Shown here: positions 54,661 to 63,055 of the stretch, piece after piece
How the letters are laid out: each line of letters begins with the position of its first letter
Position numbering within the stretch: position 1 is the stretch's first letter
Assembly (NCBI GenBank): GCA_902786365.1
Contig: CADACD010000011.1
Span: 1-64,000, forward strand
DNA from: an uncultured Lachnospiraceae bacterium
GTDB taxonomy: Bacteria; Bacillota; Clostridia; Lachnospirales; Lachnospiraceae
Length of the DNA: 64,000 nucleotides
Direction: 5' to 3'
Translations under genes and position numbers: made by a program
Notes under the pieces: model-generated
The model's input: the letters and a program-made list of their open reading frames with translations, nothing else
Databases searched by the model: none
What the model was told of the DNA's origin: nothing

Positions 54661-57357
54661 TTATGAAAGAAAACTGTTCCTTATCATTTGATTTGTATCG
54701 TTGACTTCCCTCTCAAATTCTCTTGCTGAAATAACCCTACATCCCTGACCTGTGATAATAATCTGTTCCAAGCCATCAGATGTTGCCACCATAATATCAT
54801 ATTTTTTTCCATTATCATGTGCAAATCTCTCTATATATCCATCGGCGGTCTGAGCTTCTTTTGTAAATACTACCCATATATTATTGTATCGATTCTTTTC
54901 TCCTCCAAACCCTTTTACTTTGTAGGCATCAAAGACAACCATGAGATTGATATTTTTATACCCCTGATAGTTTGACATGATATCTAAAAGTTTATCTCTC
55001 GCTGCATCAATATTAATTCTTGCAAGTTCATTCAATTCTTTCCACGCAAAAATAATATTGTACCCATCTACAAGTAAATATTTCTGTGCATGTTTAACCG
55101 GTTTATACACATATGGTTTGCTACTATTATCCGTTCTCTTTCTCAATATATCTTTTCTTTCTTTATCCGTTTTTGCTTTATTACTGCCGTACGTTCTTAA
55201 AAATATTTCTTCAAGCTCTTTGTCTTTTTCATATCCATCTTTTTCATTTCTATTTTTTTCATTTCTATTTTTTGAATATTTATTTTCATATCTGATTTTA
55301 TTTTCACTGCCATTTTCCGTTCCATTATTTTCCTGACTTATCTCATAATAGCTTATCTCATCATTAGCCACATAAGTTCGATTGTATATCTCATCGTTCC
55401 CTATATAATCCTTTAAGTATTCCTTTTTCATTTCCACATGCATATATTGGTACACTTCATCCCATGAAATGATATACCCGGCACCATGAGAACAAAATAC
55501 AGAGTCGGGAGTATTTTCAACATCTGAATACACATCATAATTCATCTGTTCAATCACTTCCTGCTGATTATGACATACCTCATAACCTCTGAATGTACAA
55601 TTAAAACTTCCTTTACCGCGGGTATATGCTCCCACTTTAAGTGCATAATCCTGCATCAAACTAACAGGTGCATACCCTGTAAGTTCCGACATTTCAGTAT
55701 CATTGTTTTTCAGTTGAAAATGTGCGGACATCTGTTCTAAATCATTCATGACCTTTCCAACCATTCCTGCCGGAAGCACTATTGTAAAATCATAGTATGG
55801 TTCCAATATCTGTGTTTTTGCATACATCAGTCCCTGTCTCACTGCCCTATAAGTTGCCTGTCTGAAGTCTCCGCCTTCTGTATGCTTTGTATGTGCCCTT
55901 CCTCCAACTACTGTGAATTTAATATCTGTGAGGCAAGAACCTGTCAATACCCCCAGATGTGCTTTTCCCTCAAGATGTGTGACAATTAATCTCTGCCAAT
56001 TTTTCGCAAGCTCATCTTCACTGCATTGCACATCAACCTGTATGCCGCTTCCTCTCTCCCCCTGCTCAATTAGCAGATGTACTTCTGCATAATGCCTCAG
56101 CGGTTCAAAATGTCCCACTCCATATGTCATGCCACAGACAGTCTCTTTGTAAACTATCTTTCCTTTTCCAAAATCAATATTCATTCCAAATCGTTCTTTC
56201 ACAATATTTCTAAGCACTTCTATCTGAATCTGCCCCATCACCTTTACCAAAATCTCTCCCGATTTTTCATTGCGGGTAACACATATTTCCGGAAACTCTT
56301 CTTCAAGCTGTTTTAACTGTTTTTGAGCTTCTGTCAGATTCACATTCTCTTCAAATATCACACTGTACACCATAACCGGTTCCAGTACAGGTATATTTTT
56401 ACATTGTTTTTTGCCAATCATATCCCCCGCTTTCGAATTATCCAGTCCCATTACTTCGCAGATTTCTCCTGAACTCACCTCATTAACACTTTCAAACTTT
56501 TCTCCTGAATACACTCTTATCTGATTAATCTTTTCGTCATATTCTTTTACATAATCTTTTACTTTGATACCTCCACCCGTTATCTTCATATGTGTCAGAC
56601 GGTTATTTTTGCTATCCCTGCTGATTTTATATACAATCGCACTAAACTCTGCGTCGTATTCATTATGCATTGTCAACAAATCAAATCCATCCAGAAATTC
56701 TTCTATTCCCTCCATTTTTAATGCAGAACCAAAAAAGCATGGAAAGATTTTTCTTTCCTTGATTACCTGTTTTATATCATCAATTGAAATATCTCCTGTG
56801 TCTATATACTTTTCCATGATATGCTCATCACTCACAGCAATATTTTCCTTTAATTCATCCGAATATTCTGGTTGTTCTGTTGAAATCTGCGAGAAATCAA
56901 TACACATTTCTGATAATTCCTTCTTTATATTTTTAATAACCTCTTCTTTGTCAGCTATGGGCATGTCCATTTTGTTGACAAATATAAAAACAGGAACATT
57001 ATATTTTTTCAGAAGCTTCCACAATGTTATTGTATGTCCCTGCACCCCTTCTGATGCACTGATGACAAGAACCGCATAATCAATCACACAGAGCGTTCTC
57101 TCCATTTCAGCCGAAAAATCTACATGTCCCGGTGTGTCGAGAAGGGTTATGTCTGTATTCTTCCATTGAAACTTTGCCTGTTTTGAAAAGATTGTTATCC
57201 CCCGCTGTCTCTCCAGACTGTGTGTATCAAGAAAAGTGCTGCCATCATCAACGCGTCCCGCATTTCTAATCACACCACTTTTATATAATATTCCTTCTGA
57301 TAATGTTGTTTTTCCGGCATCTACATGTGCTAAAATTCCTGCCACGATTTTTTTCAT
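54661..57357 (-). CDS. TetM-like translation GTPase fused to a Rae1/YacP-type NYN nuclease
   Basis: An 898-residue two-part protein. Residues 1-640 form an EF-G/TetM-like GTPase: P-loop AHVDAGKTT (10-18), RGIT switch, DTPGH (G3), NKMD (G4) and a domain IV that carries GRAHTKHTEGGDF where TetM has its YSPVST loop. A polar Asn/Lys/Glu-rich linker covers about 645-755. The last 140 residues match the Rae1/YacP NYN endoribonuclease (LLVDGYNIIFAW, VVFDAYKVKGF, ETADERIE-like QTADGYIER, VATSDGLEQ, all acidic residues kept). Rae1 cuts mRNA in the ribosomal A site. The fusion suggests a GTP-driven, ribosome-bound nuclease. AAAGGGA fits the ATG at 57355-57357. Confidence 0.9.
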   Translation of the reverse strand: MKKIVAGILAHVDAGKTTLSEGILYKSGVIRNAGRVDDGSTFLDTHSLERQRGITIFSKQAKFQWKNTDITLLDTPGHVDFSAEMERTLCVIDYAVLVISASEGVQGHTITLWKLLKKYNVPVFIFVNKMDMPIADKEEVIKNIKKELSEMCIDFSQISTEQPEYSDELKENIAVSDEHIMEKYIDTGDISIDDIKQVIKERKIFPCFFGSALKMEGIEEFLDGFDLLTMHNEYDAEFSAIVYKISRDSKNNRLTHMKITGGGIKVKDYVKEYDEKINQIRVYSGEKFESVNEVSSGEICEVMGLDNSKAGDMIGKKQCKNIPVLEPVMVYSVIFEENVNLTEAQKQLKQLEEEFPEICVTRNEKSGEILVKVMGQIQIEVLRNIVKERFGMNIDFGKGKIVYKETVCGMTYGVGHFEPLRHYAEVHLLIEQGERGSGIQVDVQCSEDELAKNWQRLIVTHLEGKAHLGVLTGSCLTDIKFTVVGGRAHTKHTEGGDFRQATYRAVRQGLMYAKTQILEPYYDFTIVLPAGMVGKVMNDLEQMSAHFQLKNNDTEMSELTGYAPVSLMQDYALKVGAYTRGKGSFNCTFRGYEVCHNQQEVIEQMNYDVYSDVENTPDSVFCSHGAGYIISWDEVYQYMHVEMKKEYLKDYIGNDEIYNRTYVANDEISYYEISQENNGTENGSENKIRYENKYSKNRNEKNRNEKDGYEKDKELEEIFLRTYGSNKAKTDKERKDILRKRTDNSSKPYVYKPVKHAQKYLLVDGYNIIFAWKELNELARINIDAARDKLLDIMSNYQGYKNINLMVVFDAYKVKGFGGEKNRYNNIWVVFTKEAQTADGYIERFAHDNGKKYDIMVATSDGLEQIIITGQGCRVISAREFEREVNDTNQMIRNSFLS

Positions 57358-57447
57358 TGTGAGTTCCCTTTCTGTGGTAATAATCATTTGGTATCTTAAT
57401 AATTTATTATAACAATTTCAGATGGCTTTCTCAACATCTTTAAAGCA

Positions 57448-57497
57448 AAAATTCTCCATGCAGATTTTAAAATTCCAAAATCTGTATGAAGAATTTT
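57448..57497 (-). terminator. Terminator after tyrS
   Basis: Two 21-base arms (57448-57468 and 57477-57497) are complementary except for two G-U type positions, with an eight-base loop and TTTTT following on the minus strand. It separates tyrS from the GTPase-nuclease gene. Confidence 0.85.
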
Positions 57498-57527
57498 CAC
57501 TTAAATAACGATTTGTAAAATTTTTTC

Positions 57528-58751
57528 TTACTTTAACACTGCCTTATGGAATGTTTTCTTTCCTTTTCTGATTTTCACCCCATCTTTTAACATATCTTGC
57601 GTAAGCGCAAAATCAATCGCTGCAACCTTTTCATCATTGACAAATACGCCACCCTGCGTTACAAGTCTTCTTGCCTCACTCTTTGATGCTGCCAGTTTAC
57701 ACGCTACCATTGCATCCATGATATTAATTTTTCCATCACTTAACATATCCGCTTCAAATTCTGTAGTAGGCATATTAGAATCATCTCCACCACCTGCAAA
57801 TAGTGCATGACTAGCTGTTTTAGCCTTTTGTGCCTCTTCTTCACCATGTACCATTTTTGTAAGTTCATAGGCAAGTATCTCTTTCGCTTCATTCAACTTT
57901 GCACCTTCCCAGCTATCCATTGCATCTATTTCTTCAAGAGGCAGGAATGTAAGCATTCTAATACATTTGAGAACATCCTGGTCGCCCACATTTCTCCAGT
58001 ATTGGAAGAATTCAAATGGAGAAGTTTTATTGGCATCAAGCCATACAGCTCCATTGGCCGTCTTACCCATCTTCTTACCCTCTGAATTCATAAGAAGAGT
58101 AATTGTCATTGCATATGCATCTTTTCCAAGTTTCTTTCTGATAAGCTCTGTTCCTCCAAGCATGTTAGACCACTGGTCATCTCCGCCAAACTGCATGTTA
58201 CAGCCATATTCCTTGTATAAATGATAGAAATCGTATGACTGCATAATCATGTAATTAAACTCAAGGAAAGACAATCCTTTTTCCATTCTCTGCTTGTAAC
58301 ATTCTGCCCTCAACATGTTATTGACTGAGAAGCATGCTCCTACTTCTCTTAACACTTCAATATAATTTAATTTTAATAACCAGTCTGCATTATTGACTGC
58401 TATGGCACCACCTTCGCCAAAATCAATAAATCTCTCCATCTGCTTTTTGAAACATTCACAGTTGTGTTGTATTGTCTCTGGCGTAAGCATTTTTCTAAGG
58501 TCAGTTCTACCTGAAGGATCACCGATATATCCTGTTCCCCCACCTAATAAAACTACCGGTTTGTTTCCTGCCATCTGGAGACGCTTCATAAGACAGAGTG
58601 CCATAAAATGACCCACATGAAGCGAATCTGCTGTCGGATCAAATCCAATGTAAAATGTAGCCTTTCCTTCGTTTATCAGTGTCTTAATTTCCTCTTCATC
58701 TGTTACCTGTGCAATCAATCCACGTGCAACAAGTTCATCATAAATCTGCAT
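57528..58751 (-). CDS. tyrS: Tyrosyl-tRNA synthetase
   Basis: A 407-residue class I synthetase. The HIGH-like HVGH motif is in FDPTADSLHVGHFM, the KMSKS-like motif is KMGKT (GKKMGKTANG), the tyrosine-binding GGDDQWSNM is intact, and the C-terminal S4 domain (SKSEARRLVTQGGVFVNDEKV) binds tRNA. It is under a Tyr T-box. The ending FHKAVLK is normal for the bacterial TyrS form. Confidence 0.97.
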   Translation of the reverse strand: MQIYDELVARGLIAQVTDEEEIKTLINEGKATFYIGFDPTADSLHVGHFMALCLMKRLQMAGNKPVVLLGGGTGYIGDPSGRTDLRKMLTPETIQHNCECFKKQMERFIDFGEGGAIAVNNADWLLKLNYIEVLREVGACFSVNNMLRAECYKQRMEKGLSFLEFNYMIMQSYDFYHLYKEYGCNMQFGGDDQWSNMLGGTELIRKKLGKDAYAMTITLLMNSEGKKMGKTANGAVWLDANKTSPFEFFQYWRNVGDQDVLKCIRMLTFLPLEEIDAMDSWEGAKLNEAKEILAYELTKMVHGEEEAQKAKTASHALFAGGGDDSNMPTTEFEADMLSDGKINIMDAMVACKLAASKSEARRLVTQGGVFVNDEKVAAIDFALTQDMLKDGVKIRKGKKTFHKAVLK

Positions 58752-58800
58752 GTTTATCTTCCTTTCTCATTTTTATTTTTTCAGTTACATAATCTATAAA

Positions 58801-58835
58801 GGAAATTTCAATCAATTTCCAAATAAATAAAAAAA
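58801..58835. repeat. Degenerate copy of the intergenic GGAAATT/AATTTCC repeat
   Basis: ggaaatttcaatcaatttcc (58801-58820) followed by aaataaataaaaaa resembles the elements at 3961-3990 and 44320-44340, again directly beside a terminator stem. Confidence 0.4.
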
Positions 58836-59095
58836 CCTTTGCAGATTAAAATCTGCAAAGGGCATTATATGCGGTACCACCTTTGTATCAAGAATCTCTC
58901 ACGAAAATTCTCCTCATCGAGTGCTGTCACACTCTAACGCTATATCGGGCGTACCCGTCTATCCCTAATTGAATGAACTTTCAGGAAGCAGCTTGGGGAT
59001 GTATTCATACCAGACTTGCCTATATCCTTTCACCTGCCGGATACTCTCTGAAAAGCTACCATCTGAACTACTTGTTCCCGTCATCGCCTTGCTTT
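58836..59095 (-). promoter_or_regulatory. T-box riboswitch for tyrosine, upstream of tyrS
   Basis: On the minus strand the T-box motif GGTGGTACCGC (58871-58881) is followed by a terminator whose arms CCTTTGCAGAT and ATCTGCAAAGG (58836-58861) precede TTTTTTT. The specifier codon TAC (59001-59003), followed by A, lies in the context ATGAATACATCC. Uncharged tRNA-Tyr should stabilise the antiterminator. Confidence 0.9.
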
Positions 59096-59105
59096 ATTTC
59101 ATGCT

Positions 59106-59134
59106 ATTATACTATTTTAACTTTCAAAATGCAA
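59106..59134 (-). promoter_or_regulatory. Predicted promoter of the tyrS leader
   Basis: On the minus strand TTGCAT (59129-59134) and TATAAT (59106-59111) are 17 bases apart, just before the T-box leader. Confidence 0.65.
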
Positions 59135-59245
59135 GTAATTTTTCTGTTTTTCAATTTTCTCTTCCTGCTGTGTTATTATTCTTAGTGGGATAAATAGACA
59201 AATCGTCATGCCTGCATGTAATATCCTACTGATTTCTAGGATTTT

Positions 59246-59494
59246 TTATTGTGCAGTATCTTTCAAAAGTCTACTGACCCTTTTTGAAGCCTGTATCATA
59301 AATATAACAGCCATAATCGCCGCTGCCAGCTCTGCTATAGGAAATGCAAACCAAATCATTGTTGATGCATTTGTTAATCCTGAGAAAATCCATGCAAGTG
59401 GCAAAACAACAACGAGCAATCTATATGTTTTTGCAAAATCAAAAACTACCGGATTTTTTGTCTGGGTTTTTAAGTAAACATCTACTCCAAACAA
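59246..59494 (-). pseudogene. C-terminal fragment of a MATE-family efflux protein
   Basis: An 82-codon frame encodes FDFAKTYRLLVVVLPLAWIFSG and then STMIWFAFPIAELAAAIMAVIFM, the last two helices of a MATE transporter; WFAFPIAEL is the characteristic end. There is no complete upstream part, and the start overlaps the end of the XRE-family gene. A full MATE protein has about 450 residues. It is a gene remnant. Confidence 0.7.
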
Positions 59495-60243
59495 TCTTCC
59501 TTAACTCCCATCTTATATTTCAATACTTCTATGTACTTTATATAAAATTCTCTTTCTTTATCATCTACCCCCTCGAACACTTCTGTAAGCAGGTAATTAA
59601 TGATATATTGTTTTGGTTCTATGCATTCCATCAAAAAATAGTCTATCGGCACATTTAAAAGAAAACTGATGAAATAAATTTTTTTAAAGGGTATTGATGA
59701 ATTTCCTTTTTCTATATCCTTTATTTTCTTCACTTTAACACCAAGATGCTCTGCTAATGTCTTTTGTGAAATATTTTTCTTCACTCTCTCAAGCATAATC
59801 AGGTAACCTATATTATCTTTATTCAACTCTTCTTTAGTCATACACATATTATCAATAATTTTTTCATTGTAGAGATGAATAATGTTATTTCTTTCGCACA
59901 TCAACCTCATCAGAATTTTTATTTTCTGTGTATCAGAACAATTTTTCAATAATTTTATATCATCATATTGTGGCTCAATATGGCAATTTTGATTTAACAC
60001 AAAATAAATTGGATAATTACCATACTTTGTCAGTCTTGCAAGCAAATCAACCTTAGGATAGTATTTACCAATTTCTACATTTGTCAATGTGCAAAATGAA
60101 TAATCAATTTTTCTTGATAACATATCCCGGTTTACCATCATTTTTTTACATCTGAAATTCTTTATCTCCATTCCAATATTTTTTCTGCACATTTCATCAT
60201 CTTGAATATATTTTTTTACCAATTGTATATTTGAATAGTTCAT
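59482..60243 (-). CDS. XRE-family regulator with two helix-turn-helix segments
   Basis: A 253-residue protein. The first HTH-like segment lies at about residues 24-75 (MEIKNFRCKKMMVNRDMLSRKIDYS) and a clearer XRE domain at about 148-205 (LERVKKNISQKTLAEHLGVKVKKIKDIEKGNSSIPFKKI in pieces). The region between them is helical. Base use is more AT-rich than in the neighbouring genes. It is divergent from the LytTR regulator and shares a 274-base upstream region with it. Regulated genes are unknown. Confidence 0.8.
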   Translation of the reverse strand: MNYSNIQLVKKYIQDDEMCRKNIGMEIKNFRCKKMMVNRDMLSRKIDYSFCTLTNVEIGKYYPKVDLLARLTKYGNYPIYFVLNQNCHIEPQYDDIKLLKNCSDTQKIKILMRLMCERNNIIHLYNEKIIDNMCMTKEELNKDNIGYLIMLERVKKNISQKTLAEHLGVKVKKIKDIEKGNSSIPFKKIYFISFLLNVPIDYFLMECIEPKQYIINYLLTEVFEGVDDKEREFYIKYIEVLKYKMGVKEDCLE

Positions 60244-60366
60244 CTAAAACTTCTCCACTGTAACCTCACAATACTTTAGTTACATTTTAGAGAAATTCAT
60301 TTTTTTATAGAATAACCGTTTTAGGGTTTTTGCCTCAAAATAACCCTTTTAATGAAAATATATGTT

Positions 60367-60417
60367 TTTTTATATAGATTTTTATATTTAAATATTGTAC
60401 TATTTTTATATAGATTT
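60367..60417. repeat. Two perfect 15-base direct repeats upstream of the LytTR gene
   Basis: TTTTTATATAGATTT occurs at 60367-60381 and 60403-60417, 36 bases apart. The core TTTTTATATAG appears twice more at 61230-61240 and 61242-61252, at the end of the LytTR gene. LytTR proteins often bind pairs of direct repeats, so these may be operator sites. Confidence 0.65.
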
Positions 60418-60517
60418 ATCTTTTTGCAGATAATATTATCTTCAAAGAATTAAATATTATAATTTATGTTGTTATTCTAAAAATTGATAGATAGATTTTT
60501 AAGAAAGGTTTTGAATA

Positions 60518-61240
60518 TTGTATATGATTAATGTAGCAATTTGTGATGATGATGATTTTTTTTGTGAAAATTTAACTTCCTTTTTAAAAATAAATTATAG
60601 TGATATAATTAAAAACATTGATGATTTTTCAAATGGTACAGAATTAATCGCTTCCGTATGCCAGTCTGATATCGTATATGATTTTATTTTTCTTGATTTG
60701 TATATGCCTGATGGAGATGGAATTATGACTGGAAGCAAATTGCGAGAGTTAAATTCTCATATCAACTCAATCATTTTTATCATTACTGCATTTGACTGTC
60801 AAGTTACTCAGATAACTGACATACACCCTTTTGCATATATCAAAAAACCTTTAAATTATAGTTTTCTGAAACAAAAAATTGATGCCGCCTTCAATCAATA
60901 TGTATATAATTCAAAATACATTTTAATAGAAACCAAAAAAACTACATCCAGATTTATTCCAAATGATATTCTATACTTCGAATCATCTGGTCGAAAATCA
61001 ATTGTACATTTTTCAAATGGTGAATCACATGTAATTTCTATTTCTTTGTCTGATATTGCTCGTATCATCACCAATGAACATATTCAATTTGTACGTATAC
61101 ATACTTCTTACATTATTAATTTAATTCATGTTGATGAAATCACACACTCTAATGTATGCCTGAAAAGTAGTGCTACACTGCCAATAAGCTCGTCATACAG
61201 AAAAATCTTTTTTAAGAAATTCAGAGAGTTTTTTATATAG
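60518..61240 (+). CDS. LytTR-family response regulator
   Basis: A 240-residue two-domain regulator. The receiver domain contains CDDDDFF at the N-terminus and the phospho-acceptor Asp in FIFLDLYMPDGDG (about 55), plus the conserved Lys in YIKKPL. The C-terminal LytTR DNA-binding domain starts near ILIETKKTTSRFIPNDILYFES and ends FKKFREFFI. Such regulators often control bacteriocin or quorum-sensing genes with an AgrC-like histidine kinase; no kinase is next to it. A TTG start at 60518 with AAGG nine bases upstream fits better than ATG at 60524. The stop lies in a repeat of TTTTTATATAG. Confidence 0.88.
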   Translation: MYMINVAICDDDDFFCENLTSFLKINYSDIIKNIDDFSNGTELIASVCQSDIVYDFIFLDLYMPDGDGIMTGSKLRELNSHINSIIFIITAFDCQVTQITDIHPFAYIKKPLNYSFLKQKIDAAFNQYVYNSKYILIETKKTTSRFIPNDILYFESSGRKSIVHFSNGESHVISISLSDIARIITNEHIQFVRIHTSYIINLIHVDEITHSNVCLKSSATLPISSSYRKIFFKKFREFFI

Positions 61241-61292
61241 CTTTTTATATAGTTTTTAATTCATAATTTTATAGAAAATATTGCCATACTTC

Positions 61293-62072
61293 TTATATTT
61301 TTTTCAAAATGTCTACAGTATGTGCCGCTGCACCAAGCAATTCTATCCGTTCACATGTAGCAAGATGATATTCAATAAATCTGCTATATGTTTCATCGTC
61401 CATTTTATTTAAAACAGGCCTTATATAATCTGCCGGTCCATCGGCTGATATGATTTTAATTCTTTCAATATTTCCCACCGTCTCATTAATTTTCTGAATA
61501 TCCTCTAACCTCACATAGTCATACAAATCTTCTTCTGAAGGATTTACCCTGAAGTCTTTTGTTATCTTCCCATCTTCTATCGCCTGAAGAATATTATTTT
61601 CTTTAAATCCATATGTGATGATACTATATTCATTCATCACATATGCAACCAATATTACACCACCTGTTTTTGTTACTCTCACTGCCTCTTTTAATGCCTG
61701 AACTTTATCTTCAAACCTGCACAGATGATACATAGGTCCAAACAGCAATGTCACATCAAACATCTCATCTTCAAATTTGGACAGTTTAAGTGCATTTCCC
61801 TGATATGCCTTCACATTTGCCCCTTTAGATTTTAGAATCCCAAGATTATATTTCACAAGCTCCACGGCTGTAACATCATATCCCTCATTTGCCAGTGCAA
61901 CTGAGTACCTTCCTGTACCAGCTCCAATATCAATGATTTTGGATTGTTTCTCATCATCAAGATAATCATGTATATATTTCATGGAAGTCACATATTCGAC
62001 ATTCCCATGCCTCCTTAACAACCTCTTATCCTCATTAAATTTATTATAATATTTTTCTATATTTGTCATCAT
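61293..62072 (-). CDS. Class I SAM-dependent methyltransferase
   Basis: A 259-residue methyltransferase with the SAM-binding motif SKIIDIGAGTGRYSVALANEGYDVTAVEL (about residues 45-72 in outline), the acidic NALKLS, and FDVTLLFGPMYHLCRFEDKVQALKEAVRVTKTGGV. The substrate is unknown; the family often modifies small molecules or lipids. It starts 95 bases after the ABC ATPase gene. Confidence 0.88.
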   Translation of the reverse strand: MMTNIEKYYNKFNEDKRLLRRHGNVEYVTSMKYIHDYLDDEKQSKIIDIGAGTGRYSVALANEGYDVTAVELVKYNLGILKSKGANVKAYQGNALKLSKFEDEMFDVTLLFGPMYHLCRFEDKVQALKEAVRVTKTGGVILVAYVMNEYSIITYGFKENNILQAIEDGKITKDFRVNPSEEDLYDYVRLEDIQKINETVGNIERIKIISADGPADYIRPVLNKMDDETYSRFIEYHLATCERIELLGAAAHTVDILKKI

Positions 62073-62167
62073 AGTAGTTGTACCTCATTGTATTTGACTG
62101 TAACCAAAAGCCATTTTGGCATCAGTTTCCACATTTTTTCTCAGTCTGTTCAATATAAATCCTTTCA

Positions 62168-62920
62168 TTATCTAAATCTGTTCACATAAACTTGCAACTT
62201 TTTCTGCATAATTCGTCTATTCCCATCCTCAAGATATAAGATGCGGTTTGCCCGTAGTGCCGCACGGACATCATGTGTCACCATCAAAATACTCTGCCCG
62301 CTGCCACTTAATTCGGTCAAGAGATTTAACACCTCTGTCGTATTTCTTCTGTTTAATGCTCCGGTCGGCTCATCTGCAAACAACAGTTTTGGCTGATTCA
62401 CCACTGCCCTTGCGATAGCACATCTTTGCTGTTCACCGCCGGAAACCTGTGTAGGAAGATGTGTTTTGATATGTGAAATTCCCATTTTGTCCATCAGCTT
62501 GTTTGTCCGTTCTTTCACCTTTGTTGCCGATTCTTCCGGATTTAAATACCCACATACTGCAATATTTTCAAATAGAGTGAGGTTACTGACTAAATGCATT
62601 TGCTGAAAGATAAAACCAAAATCTGTGTGACGCAGTTTTGCCAGGTCATTTTCCTTTGCTGTGACAAGATTGGTGGTATCAATATTATTAGACTTGCCTG
62701 ATTTGCTTTTACAATGGTAGAGTACCTCACCTGAGGTCGCTCTATCCATTCCGCTTAAAGAATATAAAAGTGTTGATTTACCAGAGCCTGATGCTCCCAT
62801 AATGACTGTAAAATCTCCTTCAAAAAGGTCAAGATTGATGTGCTGTATGATATGCAGCTGGCCACCGTTGTGTGCAAAGCTTTTGCACAGTCCCTTTGCT
62901 GATAGAATTGTATTTTTCAT
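62168..62920 (-). CDS. ABC transporter ATP-binding protein, without its permease
   Basis: A 250-residue ATPase of the MacB/LolD/BceA type: Walker A GASGSGKST, Q-loop FIFQQMHLV, signature QVSGGEQQRCAIARA, Walker B LLFADEPTGALN and H-loop VTHD. The partner permease that normally follows is missing: next comes a methyltransferase. The C-terminus (DGNRRIMQKKLQVYV) does not fit the family, while another frame gives GIDELC and later TDLDNERIYIEQ, so a small frameshift may have changed the end. GGAGG fits the ATG at 62918-62920. The two-component kinase just upstream suggests a BceRS-like resistance unit. Confidence 0.85.
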   Translation of the reverse strand: MKNTILSAKGLCKSFAHNGGQLHIIQHINLDLFEGDFTVIMGASGSGKSTLLYSLSGMDRATSGEVLYHCKSKSGKSNNIDTTNLVTAKENDLAKLRHTDFGFIFQQMHLVSNLTLFENIAVCGYLNPEESATKVKERTNKLMDKMGISHIKTHLPTQVSGGEQQRCAIARAVVNQPKLLFADEPTGALNRRNTTEVLNLLTELSGSGQSILMVTHDVRAALRANRILYLEDGNRRIMQKKLQVYVNRFR

Positions 62921-63055
62921 TAGATAAAACCTCCATTTATTAAAAAACAACGTTTTCAATCATTTTTTGTCTTTCTTTTGTGTCTGTAAATGGATTTTAT
63001 CAGAAAAGTTATTAAGAAGTCCTTAAGAAATTAAAATTTTTCTGCAACGATACCT

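Noticed and set aside
54661-57357. Tetracycline resistance gene tet(M)-type
   Set aside because: The GTPase core is related, but the loop that displaces the drug differs and the protein has an extra nuclease domain; resistance cannot be claimed.
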